Positions 9,783 to 19,169 of a stretch of DNA of 64,000 bases are shown here, in pieces. The position numbers and the translations under genes were made by a program. This DNA comes from Tianweitania populi (GTDB taxonomy: Bacteria > Pseudomonadota > Alphaproteobacteria > Rhizobiales > Rhizobiaceae). The notes beneath the pieces are model-generated. The model was given only the letters and a program-made list of their open reading frames with translations, did not search any database and was not told the DNA's origin. Within the stretch, counting starts at the first letter, position 1; every line of letters begins with the position of its first letter. The stretch covers positions 868,001 to 932,000 of the forward strand of contig NZ_BMZQ01000002.1 in the NCBI RefSeq assembly GCF_014652875.1. Reading direction: 5' to 3'.

Positions 9783-11132
9783 TTACACAGCGGCCGAATG
9801 GCGGGCGGCACCGGTGGCGAGATAATCGTCGAACCAGGATGCGACGACGCGCACGAAGGGGCGGCCTTGGCGGGTGACGATGAAGCGGTCGCCTTCCATG
9901 CGAACGAGGTCGTCGAGATCGGCGGCAACGAAGCTGGCGGCCTGGCGCAGCAGCGCTTCGGCCTGAGCCGGGAACAGTTTGCGCAACTCGGCGGCATCGA
10001 AGGCAAAGCCGCACATCAGCATCTCGATGATCCAGCGCCGCGCCTTGTCAGCTTCGCTCAAGGCGAAACCGCGCGCAACCGGCAGTTCGCCGGCCAACGC
10101 CCGGCGGCTATATTGCGCGGTGGCGGTGATCGACTGGATATAGCCTTGCGGCAGCGAGCCGATCGAGGACGCGCCGAGACCGATCAGCACATTGGCGGAA
10201 TCGGTGGTGTAACCCTGGAAGTTGCGGCGCAGCGTGCCGTTCAGCGCGGCTTGCGCCATCGTATCGCTCGGCAGGGCGAAATGGTCGATGCCCACAGTGA
10301 TATAGCCGGCTTCGGTGAGCAGTCGCGCACCCAGCGCTGCCTGCGCGAAGCGCTGTTCCATGTTCGGCAGCGCGGCCTCGTCGATCATGGTCTGATGCTT
10401 CTTCATCCAGGGCACATGCGCATAGCCGAACAAGGCGACGCGGTCCGGGATCAGGCTGATCACCTGCTTGATCGTGGCCGCCAGCGTTTCTTCCGTCTGG
10501 TGCGGCAGGCCGTAGAGCACGTCGAGATTGGCGGAGCGCACGCCGCGCTGGCGGAAACCTTCAAGCGCATCGCGGGTTTGTTCAAAGCTTTGCAGGCGGT
10601 TGATGCTCTGCTGAACCTTGAGGTCGAAATCCTGCACGCCGAAGCTCGCGCGGGTCGCGCCGAACGCGCCCCAGCCATCGAGGCGGGCCTGGTTGATGTC
10701 GTTGGGATCGACCTCGACGCTGATTTCACAGGTCGGCAGAATGGTGAAATGCTTGTCGAGCGTGGTGCGCAGCCGGGCCAGGTCGACCGGCTCGATCATG
10801 GTCGGCGAGCCGCCGCCGAAGTGGATGGCGCAAACCGGTTGGGAGCGGCCAAGGTGGCGCGCGACGGTTTCGATTTCCATATTCAAGGCATCGAGATAGG
10901 CCGCGATCGGGTCGTAGCGCACGACCTGCTTGGTGTGGCAGCCGCAGAACCAGCACAATCTGTCGCAGAACGGTAGATGCAGATATAGTGATATAGGTTC
11001 GTTCGAGTTGATTTCGCCGAGCCAGCGCGCGTAGGTCTGCTGGGTCACGCCATCATGGAAGTGGGGGGCGGTCGGATAGCTGGTGTAGCGGGGTACGGGA
11101 CCCGCATAACGGGCGATGAGGTCTGTAGTCAT
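9783..11132 (-). CDS. hemN: oxygen-independent coproporphyrinogen III dehydrogenase (radical SAM)
   Basis: A 449-residue radical-SAM enzyme that converts coproporphyrinogen III to protoporphyrinogen IX without oxygen, keeping haem synthesis going at low oxygen. The [4Fe-4S]/SAM motif C-x3-C-x2-C is at C56, C60 and C63 (PFCDRLCWFC). GGGSPTM and a HemN C-terminal domain follow. The N-terminal PRYTSYPTAPHF is typical of true HemN rather than HemW. I prefer ATG 11132, with GAGAG 6 nt upstream, over the GTG at 11144. An exact FNR box lies about 100 nt upstream, shared with the divergent FNR gene. Confidence 0.95.
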   Translation of the reverse strand: MTTDLIARYAGPVPRYTSYPTAPHFHDGVTQQTYARWLGEINSNEPISLYLHLPFCDRLCWFCGCHTKQVVRYDPIAAYLDALNMEIETVARHLGRSQPVCAIHFGGGSPTMIEPVDLARLRTTLDKHFTILPTCEISVEVDPNDINQARLDGWGAFGATRASFGVQDFDLKVQQSINRLQSFEQTRDALEGFRQRGVRSANLDVLYGLPHQTEETLAATIKQVISLIPDRVALFGYAHVPWMKKHQTMIDEAALPNMEQRFAQAALGARLLTEAGYITVGIDHFALPSDTMAQAALNGTLRRNFQGYTTDSANVLIGLGASSIGSLPQGYIQSITATAQYSRRALAGELPVARGFALSEADKARRWIIEMLMCGFAFDAAELRKLFPAQAEALLRQAASFVAADLDDLVRMEGDRFIVTRQGRPFVRVVASWFDDYLATGAARHSAAV

Positions 11133-11231
11133 GGAATCTCTCACCGTTCTTGTCGGGGATCTCGTTCGGGGATCTCAGTTGGGATCTCCCTGGGGCTGAC
11201 AGTTATTTAGCTTCGAACGCGCGTTGCGTTG

Positions 11232-11245
11232 TTGATCTCGATCAA
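11232..11245. promoter_or_regulatory. FNR box between hemN and fnrN
   Basis: TTGAT-CTCG-ATCAA matches the FNR/FixK consensus TTGAT-N4-ATCAA exactly. Placing it at -41.5 for hemN predicts a start near 11197 with TAAATA in -10 position (11209-11204) and a 65-nt leader. The mirrored -10 for fnrN (11268-11273) is poor, so the site may activate hemN and autoregulate fnrN. Confidence 0.85.
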
Positions 11246-11349
11246 GGTTGAAACCTCTTTCATGGAGGCAGGAGCGCGTCATTTCGGGAACGGTCCAAGG
11301 CAGCTTGAAGCCAGCGGATCGGGATTGGCGCGGAAGTCGGGAAGGTATG

Positions 11350-12072
11350 ATGGCCGATCGAAAGGATATCCATAACTCCGATACGCCGGTGCTGTGTCAA
11401 AGCTGCGAAGCGCGTCACAACGGCATGTGCGGCGTTCTGGAGCCAACCGAACTGCTCGCTTTATCGAAGATCACCCGCGTAGTGCGGCATGAGGCGGGGG
11501 CGGAACTGGCTGCGGAAGCGCAGCCGGTAGACTCTTATGCCAATGTGATGCGCGGCGTGGTGAAGCTGACCAAGACGCTGGAAGATGGGCGTCAGCAGAT
11601 CGTCGGTCTGCAATTTGCGCCCGATTTCCTCGGACGGCTCTACACGAAGGAAAGTGCGGTTACGGCCGAAGCGGCGTCCGACGTCGATCTATGCCGCGTG
11701 CCACGTGCAGCACTCGAGCGGCTGATGTCGGAAAATCCGGCCCTCGAACACAGGCTGATGCAGCAGACCTTGCGCGAGCTCGATGAAGCGCGCGACTGGA
11801 TGGTGACGTTGGGGCGCAAGACCGCATCGGAAAAGGTCGCGAGCTTCCTTTACCTGATCGCCACGCATCTCGACCCAAGCCACGAGGGCGAAGCGATCCG
11901 GCATTTCGATCTGCCGCTGACGCGCAGCGACATTGCCGATTTCCTCGGGCTGACGCTGGAAACCGTGTCGCGCCAGCTATCCAGGCTGCGCGCCGATAAG
12001 GTGATCGCGATTACCGGCAACCGCCATGTCGACGTAATGGATATGGCGCGCTTGAAAAGCCGCTGCGGCTGA
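11350..12072 (+). CDS. fnrN: FNR-type oxygen-sensing regulator (FnrN-like)
   Basis: A 240-residue CRP/FNR regulator. Three N-terminal cysteines, C16, C19 and C27, form the C-x2-C-x7-C pattern of rhizobial FnrN, and C115 (DVDLCRVP) sits where E. coli FNR has its fourth [4Fe-4S] ligand. The C-terminal helix-turn-helix reads DFLGLTLETVSRQLSRL; its E-x-x-S-R recognition helix is the FNR class that reads TTGAT. The start is chosen for GGAAGG just upstream of ATG 11350; ATG 11347 is almost equivalent. The nearby exact FNR boxes are its likely targets. It ends 4 nt before the convergent hemerythrin gene. Confidence 0.92.
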   Translation: MADRKDIHNSDTPVLCQSCEARHNGMCGVLEPTELLALSKITRVVRHEAGAELAAEAQPVDSYANVMRGVVKLTKTLEDGRQQIVGLQFAPDFLGRLYTKESAVTAEAASDVDLCRVPRAALERLMSENPALEHRLMQQTLRELDEARDWMVTLGRKTASEKVASFLYLIATHLDPSHEGEAIRHFDLPLTRSDIADFLGLTLETVSRQLSRLRADKVIAITGNRHVDVMDMARLKSRCG

Positions 12073-12076
12073 GCGT

Positions 12077-12556
12077 TCAAGCGACCGCGCGCGGGGCGTG
12101 CGTCGTGCTCCATGACATTTCCAGCAGCGGTGTCAGCAATTCGCGCTCAAAAGCGATATGGCGGCGCACGCTTTCAAAGAAGCCGCGCAGCATATAGCCG
12201 GCAGCATCACCCGACAGGCGGTTCTCGCCCTTGCCGATCGCCAGCAGCGTGTCCTGCAGTTCTTCGGCAAAACACATATCCTCGTAATGCTCGTAGCGCA
12301 GCCGATCCAGCGTGGCCGGCATGGTCTTCAGCGTCGTGGACAGAGGTTCGAGAGCCGGAAACAGCACGGCTTCTTCCAGGCGATGCGCATCCGCAACTGT
12401 GCGGCACACGGCACGCGCCACATGCAGGCATTGTTGCCGGTCGACATTGGACGGAAGGCTGTCTGCGATAGATTCCAGCTGATCGCAGAGATGCAGCATA
12501 TCGTCATGGCTGGTGCCAAGACTGGTCAAAGCAAGCTGAAGCGAAGTACGTGGCAT
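12077..12556 (-). CDS. hemerythrin-like HHE domain protein
   Basis: A 159-residue four-helix-bundle protein with spaced His and Glu residues of the HHE cation-binding family: HDDM near the N-terminus, DAHRLEEAVLFPALE, YEHYEDMCFAEE, and RRHIAFERELLTPLLE near the C-terminus. Such proteins bind a di-iron centre and deal with oxygen, nitric oxide or iron-sulfur repair. ATG 12556 is set by GGGAGGAAG 7 nt upstream. A near-exact FNR box 194 nt upstream suggests induction at low oxygen. It shares its 3' end with fnrN, the two being convergent 4 nt apart. Exact ligand and role are unknown. Confidence 0.8.
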   Translation of the reverse strand: MPRTSLQLALTSLGTSHDDMLHLCDQLESIADSLPSNVDRQQCLHVARAVCRTVADAHRLEEAVLFPALEPLSTTLKTMPATLDRLRYEHYEDMCFAEELQDTLLAIGKGENRLSGDAAGYMLRGFFESVRRHIAFERELLTPLLEMSWSTTHAPRAVA

Positions 12557-12945
12557 CAGAAACTTCCTCCCGAAACGGTAATCGGATGTCGTCTTGAGCG
12601 GTGCGGTTGCCCGTCGAAACCAAGCCTGGCCAACGAAAGCGTTTGGGGAAGCGGTGCACAGCGTGGTTTGCCGGGCGCGAGCATCCTGTTTCGGTCGGTC
12701 GGTTTTTCCATCATGGCCGCAGATGTAGCGGGGAAGCGAGTGCTGCACTTTGATCTGGATCAGACAAACGCGTCCGATCCTTTGTCAGCTATCAGCTGTG
12801 CGCTGCCGCAAACCTTAACACTTTGCTAATTGCCGCCGCGCTAGGAGCGAAGACCCTGCCGCGGTTGATCGCCTGCGGAAGAGAGAAAGGGTCGACTGGA
12901 GGCCGTCAACGGCCACCGTTGAGGGGACGCATTGGGGAACCGGCA
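12557..12945. other. 389-nt intergenic region between hemerythrin and a small helical protein gene
   Basis: This gap separates divergent genes. It holds the imperfect FNR box at 12750-12763, and GGGGAA shortly before the ATG at 12946. I see no ORF with a good ribosome-binding site, no tRNA and no strong hairpin in it. Open frames crossing it look like chance extensions. Confidence 0.5.
12750..12763. promoter_or_regulatory. near-exact FNR box upstream of the hemerythrin gene
   Basis: Read toward hemerythrin the site is CTGATCCAGATCAA, one mismatch from TTGAT-N4-ATCAA. It has the same CCAG spacer and orientation as the boxes of the oxidase genes. A -41.5 placement predicts a start near 12715 with TACATC at -10 and a leader of about 160 nt. 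It could instead serve the divergent gene at 12946. Confidence 0.6.
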
Positions 12946-13251
12946 ATGCCGCGCACAGAAAATCTGCGTATGCTGATGTTTGCGCTTCAGCAGGATCTCA
13001 ACAACGAGTTCCTGAAGCGTCTGGTGCGCCGCCTCATCCTCGATGTTCCCGGCTTTCAGGGCGATGCCTTCGTGCGGGATCTGCAGGATTATGCCGACGC
13101 GCTCGAGCAGGGTCTCGGGAGTGTCAGCACGCCGCTTCCCACCAAGGCGATGGCTTGCGAGATGTGGCTGGAAAAGATCGATTTGGTTCAGATGGCCATG
13201 GCCGAAAACGGTTCTGATGAGGACGGCGGCGCGGCGCGTCCGCAGGATTAG
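12946..13251 (+). CDS. small helical protein, unknown function
   Basis: A 101-residue protein I do not recognise. It is soluble, predicted largely helical, with a Leu- and basic-rich middle (FLKRLVRRLILDVPGF), and ends in an acidic tail. There is no signal peptide or membrane segment. ATG 12946 has GGGGAA about 9 nt upstream. Residues encoded before that ATG are Gly/Arg-rich and look non-coding. It lies between an FNR-box region and an ArsR regulator, so a link with low-oxygen physiology is possible but unsupported by its own sequence. Confidence 0.6.
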   Translation: MPRTENLRMLMFALQQDLNNEFLKRLVRRLILDVPGFQGDAFVRDLQDYADALEQGLGSVSTPLPTKAMACEMWLEKIDLVQMAMAENGSDEDGGAARPQD

Positions 13252-13373
13252 AAGTCGGCTCTTCGCTGCATTTTCCACCGGTCGGCAGTTTTTCCGGTTT
13301 GCCGAGCAACAATCATGCAACCCTTTGCGGGGCTCGCCCGTTGGCGAGTAAGATCAAGTTCGCGAGGGCAGGA

Positions 13374-13682
13374 TTGTCTGAGGTCGTGATTGACAGCGCC
13401 GAAAGGTCGGCCGCGCTTCTTGCGGTGCTTGGCAATGCCAAGCGCCTGTTAGTCATGCACCACCTGTTGCAGGACGAACTGGCCGTCAACGAGTTGGCGA
13501 GACGCGTCAATCTCAGCCAATCTGCCATTTCCCAACATCTTGCACGCTTGCGCGAAGCCGGGCTTGTGGAAACGCGGCGCGACCGCCAAACCATCTATTA
13601 TTCCAGCCGCTCCGAGATCGCCCGCCGCCTGCTTGGCGCGCTGGACGGCTATTTTTCCGAAAACCAGAGTGCCGCTGAATAG
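13374..13682 (+). CDS. ArsR-family winged-helix repressor
   Basis: About 102 residues with a complete ArsR helix-turn-helix: LGNAKRLLVMHHLLQDE, VNELARRVNLSQSAISQHLARLREAGLV and the wing TRRDRQTIYYSSR. It has no cysteine in this region, so the classical metal-thiolate sensing site is missing and it may sense a non-metal signal or resemble NolR-type regulators. The start is uncertain: TTG 13374 (after AGGGCAGGA) and GTG 13386 are the best options, and no ATG fits. It ends 8 nt before the convergent iron-transporter ATPase gene, which it need not regulate. Confidence 0.8.
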   Translation: MSEVVIDSAERSAALLAVLGNAKRLLVMHHLLQDELAVNELARRVNLSQSAISQHLARLREAGLVETRRDRQTIYYSSRSEIARRLLGALDGYFSENQSAAE

Positions 13683-13690
13683 AAGCCGGC

Positions 13691-14752
13691 TTATTGTTGC
13701 TGGCTCATCTCTGCTTCTTCAAGCACATGCGCGACGCCCTTCACCGCCAAGCCAACATGGCTGCCGGTTGATGGAATGTCGACGCCGCTGATGCGCAGAT
13801 GTAGGGGCGGATGGTTGGGCTGATCGATCAGCCTGAGCTGCAGCGTCCAGTTGGCACCGCTGAAGGCGGCATGCAGGATTTCGAGCTGCGGCTGCCCACT
13901 GTCTGGCGGAACAAGCTGGATCTGTTCGGGACGCAGCAGGATTTGGGCCATGCCGGATGGTTCGTGCTTCGCAACCGGGAAGCAGCCGAGCGGGGTGGAG
14001 GCCGTGCCACCATCGAGCTTGGCGGGCAGGATCAGGGCGTCGCCCAAAAAGAGCGCTGTTTCCCGATCGGCAGGGTGAAAATATACGTCGCGGGGCGTTC
14101 CCCGTTGCACCAGCCGGCCGCCGCGCATCAGAGCCACTTGATCGGCAAAGGACAGGGCTTCGGCCTGATCATGGGTGACGAGAACGGCGGTGATGCCGGC
14201 ATCGCCCAGGATCTGCGTGACGGCCTGGCGCATCTGCTCGCGTAAGCCGGTATCAAGCGCTGAAAAGGGTTCGTCGAGGAGCATCAAACGAGGCTGACGA
14301 GCCAGCGCACGGGCCAAGGCGACACGTTGCTGCTGACCGCCGGACAGCTGGTGCGGGCGGCGTTCCAGCATGGCGAGGTCGAGGCCGATCAGTGCCATCA
14401 GGTCAGCGATGCGCTTCTTGCGATCGGGCGAGCGGCGATCGAGGCCAAAGGCAATGTTGTCGGCTATGCTGAGATGGGGAAACAGCGCGCCATCCTGCGA
14501 GACAATGCCGATGCCGCGAAGATGCGCGGGCACAGCATTGGCGCCGTCCACCAGGGTTGCGTTATCGAGTTCGACCGTTCCCGCATCGGCGGCTTCAAAG
14601 CCGGCGATGATGCGCAGCAGTGTCGACTTGCCGGAGCCGGACGGACCGACGATGGCGGTGCGGCTGCCTTGCCGGACATCCAGGCTGACATCATCGAGCG
14701 CGGCGACCGGGCCGTAATGCTTGCTGAGCGCGCGGACCGTCAGAAAGCTCAT
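13691..14752 (-). CDS. fbpC: Fe(III) ABC transporter ATP-binding protein
   Basis: A 353-residue ABC ATPase with Walker [10 protein letters not shown], signature [16 protein letters not shown], Walker [12 protein letters not shown] and the switch histidine in [11 protein letters not shown]-terminal regulatory domain of the TOBE/MalK kind follows from about residue 240. Spacing and the FbpC-like insert [10 protein letters not shown] before the signature fit ferric-iron/thiamine-type importers. Its ATG overlaps the permease stop by 4 nt (ATGA), so it is translationally coupled to fbpB. Confidence 0.9.
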   Translation of the reverse strand: MSFLTVRALSKHYGPVAALDDVSLDVRQGSRTAIVGPSGSGKSTLLRIIAGFEAADAGTVELDNATLVDGANAVPAHLRGIGIVSQDGALFPHLSIADNIAFGLDRRSPDRKKRIADLMALIGLDLAMLERRPHQLSGGQQQRVALARALARQPRLMLLDEPFSALDTGLREQMRQAVTQILGDAGITAVLVTHDQAEALSFADQVALMRGGRLVQRGTPRDVYFHPADRETALFLGDALILPAKLDGGTASTPLGCFPVAKHEPSGMAQILLRPEQIQLVPPDSGQPQLEILHAAFSGANWTLQLRLIDQPNHPPLHLRISGVDIPSTGSHVGLAVKGVAHVLEEAEMSQQQ

Positions 14753-16383
14753 CGTGTCGGCGCCTTTTCCGCGCGGGTGTAAAGGAGAAGGCTGAGCGGT
14801 AGGGACAGGACGATCATCATCAGGGCGTAAGGGGCTGCGGCGGCATAATCGAGCTCGCTGGTCTTGATCCAGAATTGGGTGGCGAGCGTACGGGTGCCGT
14901 TGGGCGACAGCATCAGGGTGGCGGTGAGCTCATTAGTGATGCCGAGCGCGACCAGCGCGATGCCGGCGGCAATGCCGGGTGCTGCGAGCCGCACCGTCAC
15001 CTGCCAGATCGCCTGCAGTGGCGGACGTCCCAACGCCATGGCCGCCCATTCGAGTTCCACCGGCGCCTGCGCAAGGCTGGCGCGCAGGGCCGTGACGGCG
15101 CGCGGAAGGAACAGGAGGACGTAAGCGATGATCAGGGTCGCGTAGGTCTGGTAGAGCGGCAGCGCAATGCGCACGGTGATCGTCACCAAGGCCAAAGCCA
15201 CCACGACGCCCGGAAGCGAGCCGACATAGAAGTGGCAGGCCTCGATCAGCCGTTGCAGCCGGCTTGGCGCCCGCACGGACAGCCATGCGGCAGGCGCTGC
15301 GACCAGAGCGGCCAGGATGCCGCCGCCGAACGCGAGCGCCAATGTCTGGCCGAAGGCGGCGCTGATTTCTTCCAGTGGCCACACGGCCCATCCGCCGGAC
15401 CACAGCCAGCGGGCGACGGTGATGAGCGGCACGCCGAGCGCCAAAGCGGCAAACAGGATGACGGTAGCCAGCGCGATCGGCATTGCGCGACCGAGATGGT
15501 GGCGGGATGCGATCTGCGCCGCGCCGCTGCCGACCCGCGCATAGCGCTCGCTGCCGCGGATCAGCGCTTCCAGAGCAAGCAGGGCAATGCAGCAGAGAAC
15601 AAGCACGCCGCCGAGGAGGTTTGCGACCGGGCTGTTATAGGAGGACTGGAACTGGTCGACGATGGCGGTGGCGAAGGTGTCGAAGCGGATCATGGCGAAG
15701 AGGCCGTATTCCGCCAGGAGATGCAGTCCGACCAACAAAGCGCCGCCGCAAATGGCAAGGCGCAGCTGCGGCAGAACCACAAGGGCGAAGACGGCAGGCG
15801 GTGTTTTGCCGAGCGAGGCGGCGGCGTTTTCCAGGCCGGGATCGAGGCGGCGGAGCTGGGCGGCAACCGGCAGATATAGAAAGGGCGAATAAGCAAGAAC
15901 CGACACCAGCACCGCTCCCGGCAAGCCATGCAGCGACGGCGCGGCGCTGATCCAGCCGTAGGAATGCACGAAAGCGGGAATTGCGAGCGGCGCGACGGCG
16001 ACGGCGCGCCAAAGCGGGATGCCGGGCAGGTCGCTGCGCTCGGTGATCCAGGCCAGTGTGACGGCAAGCGCGATGCAAAGTGGCACGGCGAGCAGTTCGA
16101 GCAGCAGCGTGTTGACCAAGAACTCGCCGACGCGTGGGCGAAACACCAGCCGGACAACCGTGTCCCAGCCCGCATCCAGCGCGACCCACAACACGAAGCC
16201 GAGCGGCACAAGGCTGATCAGCGACACGACAGCAGCAGCCAGCACAACCGGCGAAAGCAGGCCGCGCCGCTGTGGCCGCAGGCTCAAGGGAGCGCGGCCG
16301 ACGCGGTCGCCGAGAAGAGAGGCTGCACTGAGCTGCGCTTGCGTCACGCTGTCTATCCCATGAGAACGCTGAACGGCGTCCAC
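14749..16383 (-). CDS. fbpB: Fe(III) ABC transporter permease, fused two-domain type
   Basis: A 544-residue inner-membrane permease with two tandem BPD transport domains of about six helices each, as in FbpB/SfuB. EAA-type loops are visible in both halves, for example [22 protein letters not shown] and [28 protein letters not shown] 16383 gives a 12-nt gap after the binding-protein gene, but no good Shine-Dalgarno sequence is visible. GTG 16347 is an alternative with GGGAT upstream. It couples to the ATPase gene by a 4-nt overlap. Confidence 0.9.
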   Translation of the reverse strand: MDAVQRSHGIDSVTQAQLSAASLLGDRVGRAPLSLRPQRRGLLSPVVLAAAVVSLISLVPLGFVLWVALDAGWDTVVRLVFRPRVGEFLVNTLLLELLAVPLCIALAVTLAWITERSDLPGIPLWRAVAVAPLAIPAFVHSYGWISAAPSLHGLPGAVLVSVLAYSPFLYLPVAAQLRRLDPGLENAAASLGKTPPAVFALVVLPQLRLAICGGALLVGLHLLAEYGLFAMIRFDTFATAIVDQFQSSYNSPVANLLGGVLVLCCIALLALEALIRGSERYARVGSGAAQIASRHHLGRAMPIALATVILFAALALGVPLITVARWLWSGGWAVWPLEEISAAFGQTLALAFGGGILAALVAAPAAWLSVRAPSRLQRLIEACHFYVGSLPGVVVALALVTITVRIALPLYQTYATLIIAYVLLFLPRAVTALRASLAQAPVELEWAAMALGRPPLQAIWQVTVRLAAPGIAAGIALVALGITNELTATLMLSPNGTRTLATQFWIKTSELDYAAAAPYALMMIVLSLPLSLLLYTRAEKAPTR

Positions 16384-16395
16384 GTGTCGGTTGGT

Positions 16396-17403
16396 CTAGA
16401 GCAGCCCTGCGTCGGTCATCATGTCCGTGACCTTCTGGCTGTCGAGCTTGTCCGGATCGAGCTTCGGCGCTTGAAGATCGGCAAGCGGCACCAGAGCGGG
16501 GTTGGCGGCTTCTTGGCTGCCGACGGGATATTCAAAGGACTTGCCTTCGCGCAGAACCGCCTGTCCCGCCTTGGATGTGATCCATTGCACGAAGCGCTCG
16601 GCCTGAGCCTTGTTCTTGCTCGAGGCCAGCGTGCCCGCGCCCGAAATGCTGACAAAGGCGCCGGGATCCTCGTTGCGGAAATAATGCAGGGCAACATTGC
16701 CGCTGTTTTCGCCGGTGCGGGCCTGATCGCCGAAATAATAATAGTGGTAGATCAGCGCGCCTTCGACCTCGCCGATATTCACGCCCTTCATCGCCGCGCT
16801 GTTGCCGCGATAGGGCTTGGCGCCTTCCTTCATGGCTTCCAGCCAAGATTTGGTTTGCTCCTCACCTTTGAGAGCGAGGATCGCGCCGACGATGGCCTGG
16901 AAGTCGGCACCGCCGGCCGACGCCGCCCAGCGGTTGTTCCAAGCGGGATCGGCGAGATCCATCACGGATTTCGGCAGATCGGCTTCGGTCAGCTTGGTCT
17001 TGTCATAGGCGAAGACGGTGCTGCGGGCGGCAATGCCGATCCAGTTGCCGCTGGAGGGACGGAACGTGTCGGGCACATTGGCCAACGTGTCCTTGGCGAG
17101 CGGCTCAAACAGGCCGGCCTTGTCGACCAGCACCATGCCCGGCGAATTTTCGGTCAGGAACACGTCGGCGGGCGACGCTTCGCCTTCGCTTAAGATCTGG
17201 TTGGCCATTTCCAGGTCGGCACCCTGGCGCATGGTGATGCGGATGCCGGTCTCGGCCGTGAACTTCTGCGCCCATTCGCGCGCGAGGTTCTCGTGCTGCG
17301 CATTATAGACAACGAGCGAGCCGGTTTCCTGCGCCTGCGCTTGCGGGGAAAGCAGGCTGAAGGCCAGCAGCGAGAGCGCTGCGATGCGCGGGATCATCAT
17401 CAT
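16396..17403 (-). CDS. fbpA: periplasmic Fe(III)-binding protein
   Basis: A 335-residue binding protein with a Sec signal peptide (cleavage after AQAQ) and the FbpA-type pattern LVVYNAQHENLAREWAQKF at the mature N-terminus. The adjacent tyrosines in IYHYYYFGDQ fit the Tyr pair that binds ferric iron in this family, and NSAAMKGV and ISGAGTLASSKN are also typical. GGAGG lies 9 nt before the first of three consecutive ATGs (17403). It heads a compact fbpABC operon. A TGA-N9-TCA motif upstream suggests control by RirA. Confidence 0.9.
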   Translation of the reverse strand: MMMIPRIAALSLLAFSLLSPQAQAQETGSLVVYNAQHENLAREWAQKFTAETGIRITMRQGADLEMANQILSEGEASPADVFLTENSPGMVLVDKAGLFEPLAKDTLANVPDTFRPSSGNWIGIAARSTVFAYDKTKLTEADLPKSVMDLADPAWNNRWAASAGGADFQAIVGAILALKGEEQTKSWLEAMKEGAKPYRGNSAAMKGVNIGEVEGALIYHYYYFGDQARTGENSGNVALHYFRNEDPGAFVSISGAGTLASSKNKAQAERFVQWITSKAGQAVLREGKSFEYPVGSQEAANPALVPLADLQAPKLDPDKLDSQKVTDMMTDAGLL

Positions 17404-17465
17404 CGGGAAAGCACCTCCGAACGGCGCGACCGATCCGTGCCGGTCACGCCAATTCTAGAGGAAGC

Positions 17466-17480
17466 TGAGTTCAGTGGTCA
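17466..17480. promoter_or_regulatory. candidate iron-responsive (RirA/IRO) operator upstream of fbpA
   Basis: TGA-N9-TCA at this position, 63-77 nt upstream of the fbpA start, has the core spacing described for rhizobial IRO boxes bound by RirA. The core has only six fixed bases, so chance occurrence is plausible. The iron-uptake context is what raises it above noise. Confidence 0.3.
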
Positions 17481-17523
17481 ACTTTCGCGCGCGGCCAAGC
17501 AAAGAGGTCGCACCATGTTCGGC

Positions 17524-18951
17524 TTACGCGCCGTGGCCGGTAATCCCCTTGATCTCCAGGAAGTCGTGGATGCCCCAATCCGCATATTCGCGGCCGTTGC
17601 CGGACTGCTTGTAGCCGCCGAACGGTGCGAACGTATCCCAGGCCGGATAGTTGAGCGCAACCGTGCCGGCGCGCAGGCGATGGCTGAGCGCACGCGCCTG
17701 GTTGATGTCGCTGGACTGGATGTAAGCGGCGAGGCCGTAGACCGTGCCGTTGGCGATTTCGACGGCTTCGTCGATGTCATGATAGGGCATCAAGGCGATC
17801 ACCGGGCCGAAGACTTCTTCGCGCGCGATCGTCATGTCGCGGGTGACGTTGCCGAATACGGTGGGGCGCACATAATAGCCGCGGTTCAGGCCTTCCGGTC
17901 GGCCGATGCCGCCGGTCACCACGGTTGCGCCTTCCTTGATGCCCTGGGCTATCAGGGTCTGGATGCGCTCGAACTGGGACTCACTGATCACCGGGCCGAG
18001 ATCGGTGTCGTCAGCTTGTGGGTCGCCGACCCTTAGGGTTTCGGCGGCCTGGCGCGCGATGCCGAGCGCTTCGTCATGCCGGTCGGCCGGCACGAGCATG
18101 CGGGTCGGCGCGTTGCAGGATTGGCCGGAGTTTTGGAAGCAGCGCACCACGCCTTCGCTCACCGCCTTGTCCAGATCGGCATCGGACAGGATGATGTTGG
18201 GCGACTTGCCGCCAAGTTCCTGCGCGACGCGCTTGACCGTATCGGCCGCAGCCTTGGCAACGAGGATGCCCGCGCGGGTCGAGCCGGTAAAGGAGACCAT
18301 GTCGACGTCGGGATGTTCGGCCATGACCTGGCCGACAGCGGGGCCGGTGCCGTTGATCATGTTGAACACGCCCTTCGGCGTGCCGGCAGCTTCCATCACT
18401 TCGGCGAAGATGATGCCGCTAACCGGCGACAATTCTGAGGGTTTCAGGACCATGGTGCAGCCCGCCGCGATCGCCGGCGCAACTTTCGAGACAATCTGGT
18501 TGAGCGGCCAGTTCCAGGGCGTGATCAGCGCGCAAACGCCGACCGGCTCACGCGTCACCAGCGTGGTGCCGCGCTGTTCGGTGAGTTCCATCCGCTCGAG
18601 TGCCGTGATCGTGGCTTCCAGATGGGCGCGGCCGACCCAAGCCTGCGAGTCGCGCGCAAAGGCAAGCGGCGCGCCCATTTCGAGCGACACGGCGCGGGCA
18701 ATGTCCTCGTAGCGGTCGTTGTAGGCTTCGAGGATGCGGCGCAGGAGGTCCAAACGCTCGGTCTTGGATGTGAAGGCGAAAGTGGCGAAGGCCGCGCGGG
18801 CTGCTGAGACTGCACGATCGACATCGGGCTTCGCGCCAACCGCGATGGTGGTGAAGGCTTCTTCGGTCGCGGGATTGATGACGTCGAGCCGCTCTAGCCT
18901 GTCTGGCGCAACCCAGGCGCCGTCGATGAAGAACATGTCGTGATGGTTCAT
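17524..18951 (-). CDS. NAD(P)-dependent aldehyde dehydrogenase
   Basis: A 475-residue member of the ALDH superfamily. Visible features are the cofactor-binding TPWNWPLNQIVSKVAPAIAAGC, the catalytic glutamate in QELGGKSPNI, the nucleophilic cysteine in FQNSGQSCNAPTR, and the C-terminal YPAWDTFAPFGGYKQSGNGRE. The Gln-Ser-Cys-Asn context resembles broad-specificity aldehyde dehydrogenases. No pathway partner is adjacent, so the substrate is unknown. It lies upstream of fbpA with a 120-nt gap and is probably its own unit. Confidence 0.92.
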   Translation of the reverse strand: MNHHDMFFIDGAWVAPDRLERLDVINPATEEAFTTIAVGAKPDVDRAVSAARAAFATFAFTSKTERLDLLRRILEAYNDRYEDIARAVSLEMGAPLAFARDSQAWVGRAHLEATITALERMELTEQRGTTLVTREPVGVCALITPWNWPLNQIVSKVAPAIAAGCTMVLKPSELSPVSGIIFAEVMEAAGTPKGVFNMINGTGPAVGQVMAEHPDVDMVSFTGSTRAGILVAKAAADTVKRVAQELGGKSPNIILSDADLDKAVSEGVVRCFQNSGQSCNAPTRMLVPADRHDEALGIARQAAETLRVGDPQADDTDLGPVISESQFERIQTLIAQGIKEGATVVTGGIGRPEGLNRGYYVRPTVFGNVTRDMTIAREEVFGPVIALMPYHDIDEAVEIANGTVYGLAAYIQSSDINQARALSHRLRAGTVALNYPAWDTFAPFGGYKQSGNGREYADWGIHDFLEIKGITGHGA

Positions 18952-19098
18952 GAACTGACCTCCTGGAGTGATGGAGGATAAGCGGCGCGGCCGTGCAAGT
19001 CATGCACGGGATCGGCGGCGATTGCGGGAAAAGCGACTTTCCACACTAAGGCACCGAGTTGGTCAGGTTGTCGCAGTGCGCTGCGGTTTGCGCGGTTG

Positions 19099-19112
19099 TT
19101 GATCCAGATCAA
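19099..19112 (+). promoter_or_regulatory. FNR box of the pseudoazurin gene
   Basis: TTGAT-CCAG-ATCAA is an exact FNR site ending 57 nt before the start codon. Placed at -41.5 it predicts transcription from 19147, with TAGAAG exactly at -12 to -7 (19135-19140) and a 23-nt leader. This is a good class II FNR promoter. Confidence 0.88.
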
Positions 19113-19169
19113 AGGCCTTGCCGGTCGGCGGACGTAGAAGGAGCCCATCAAACGTCAAGGAGACGAGAA

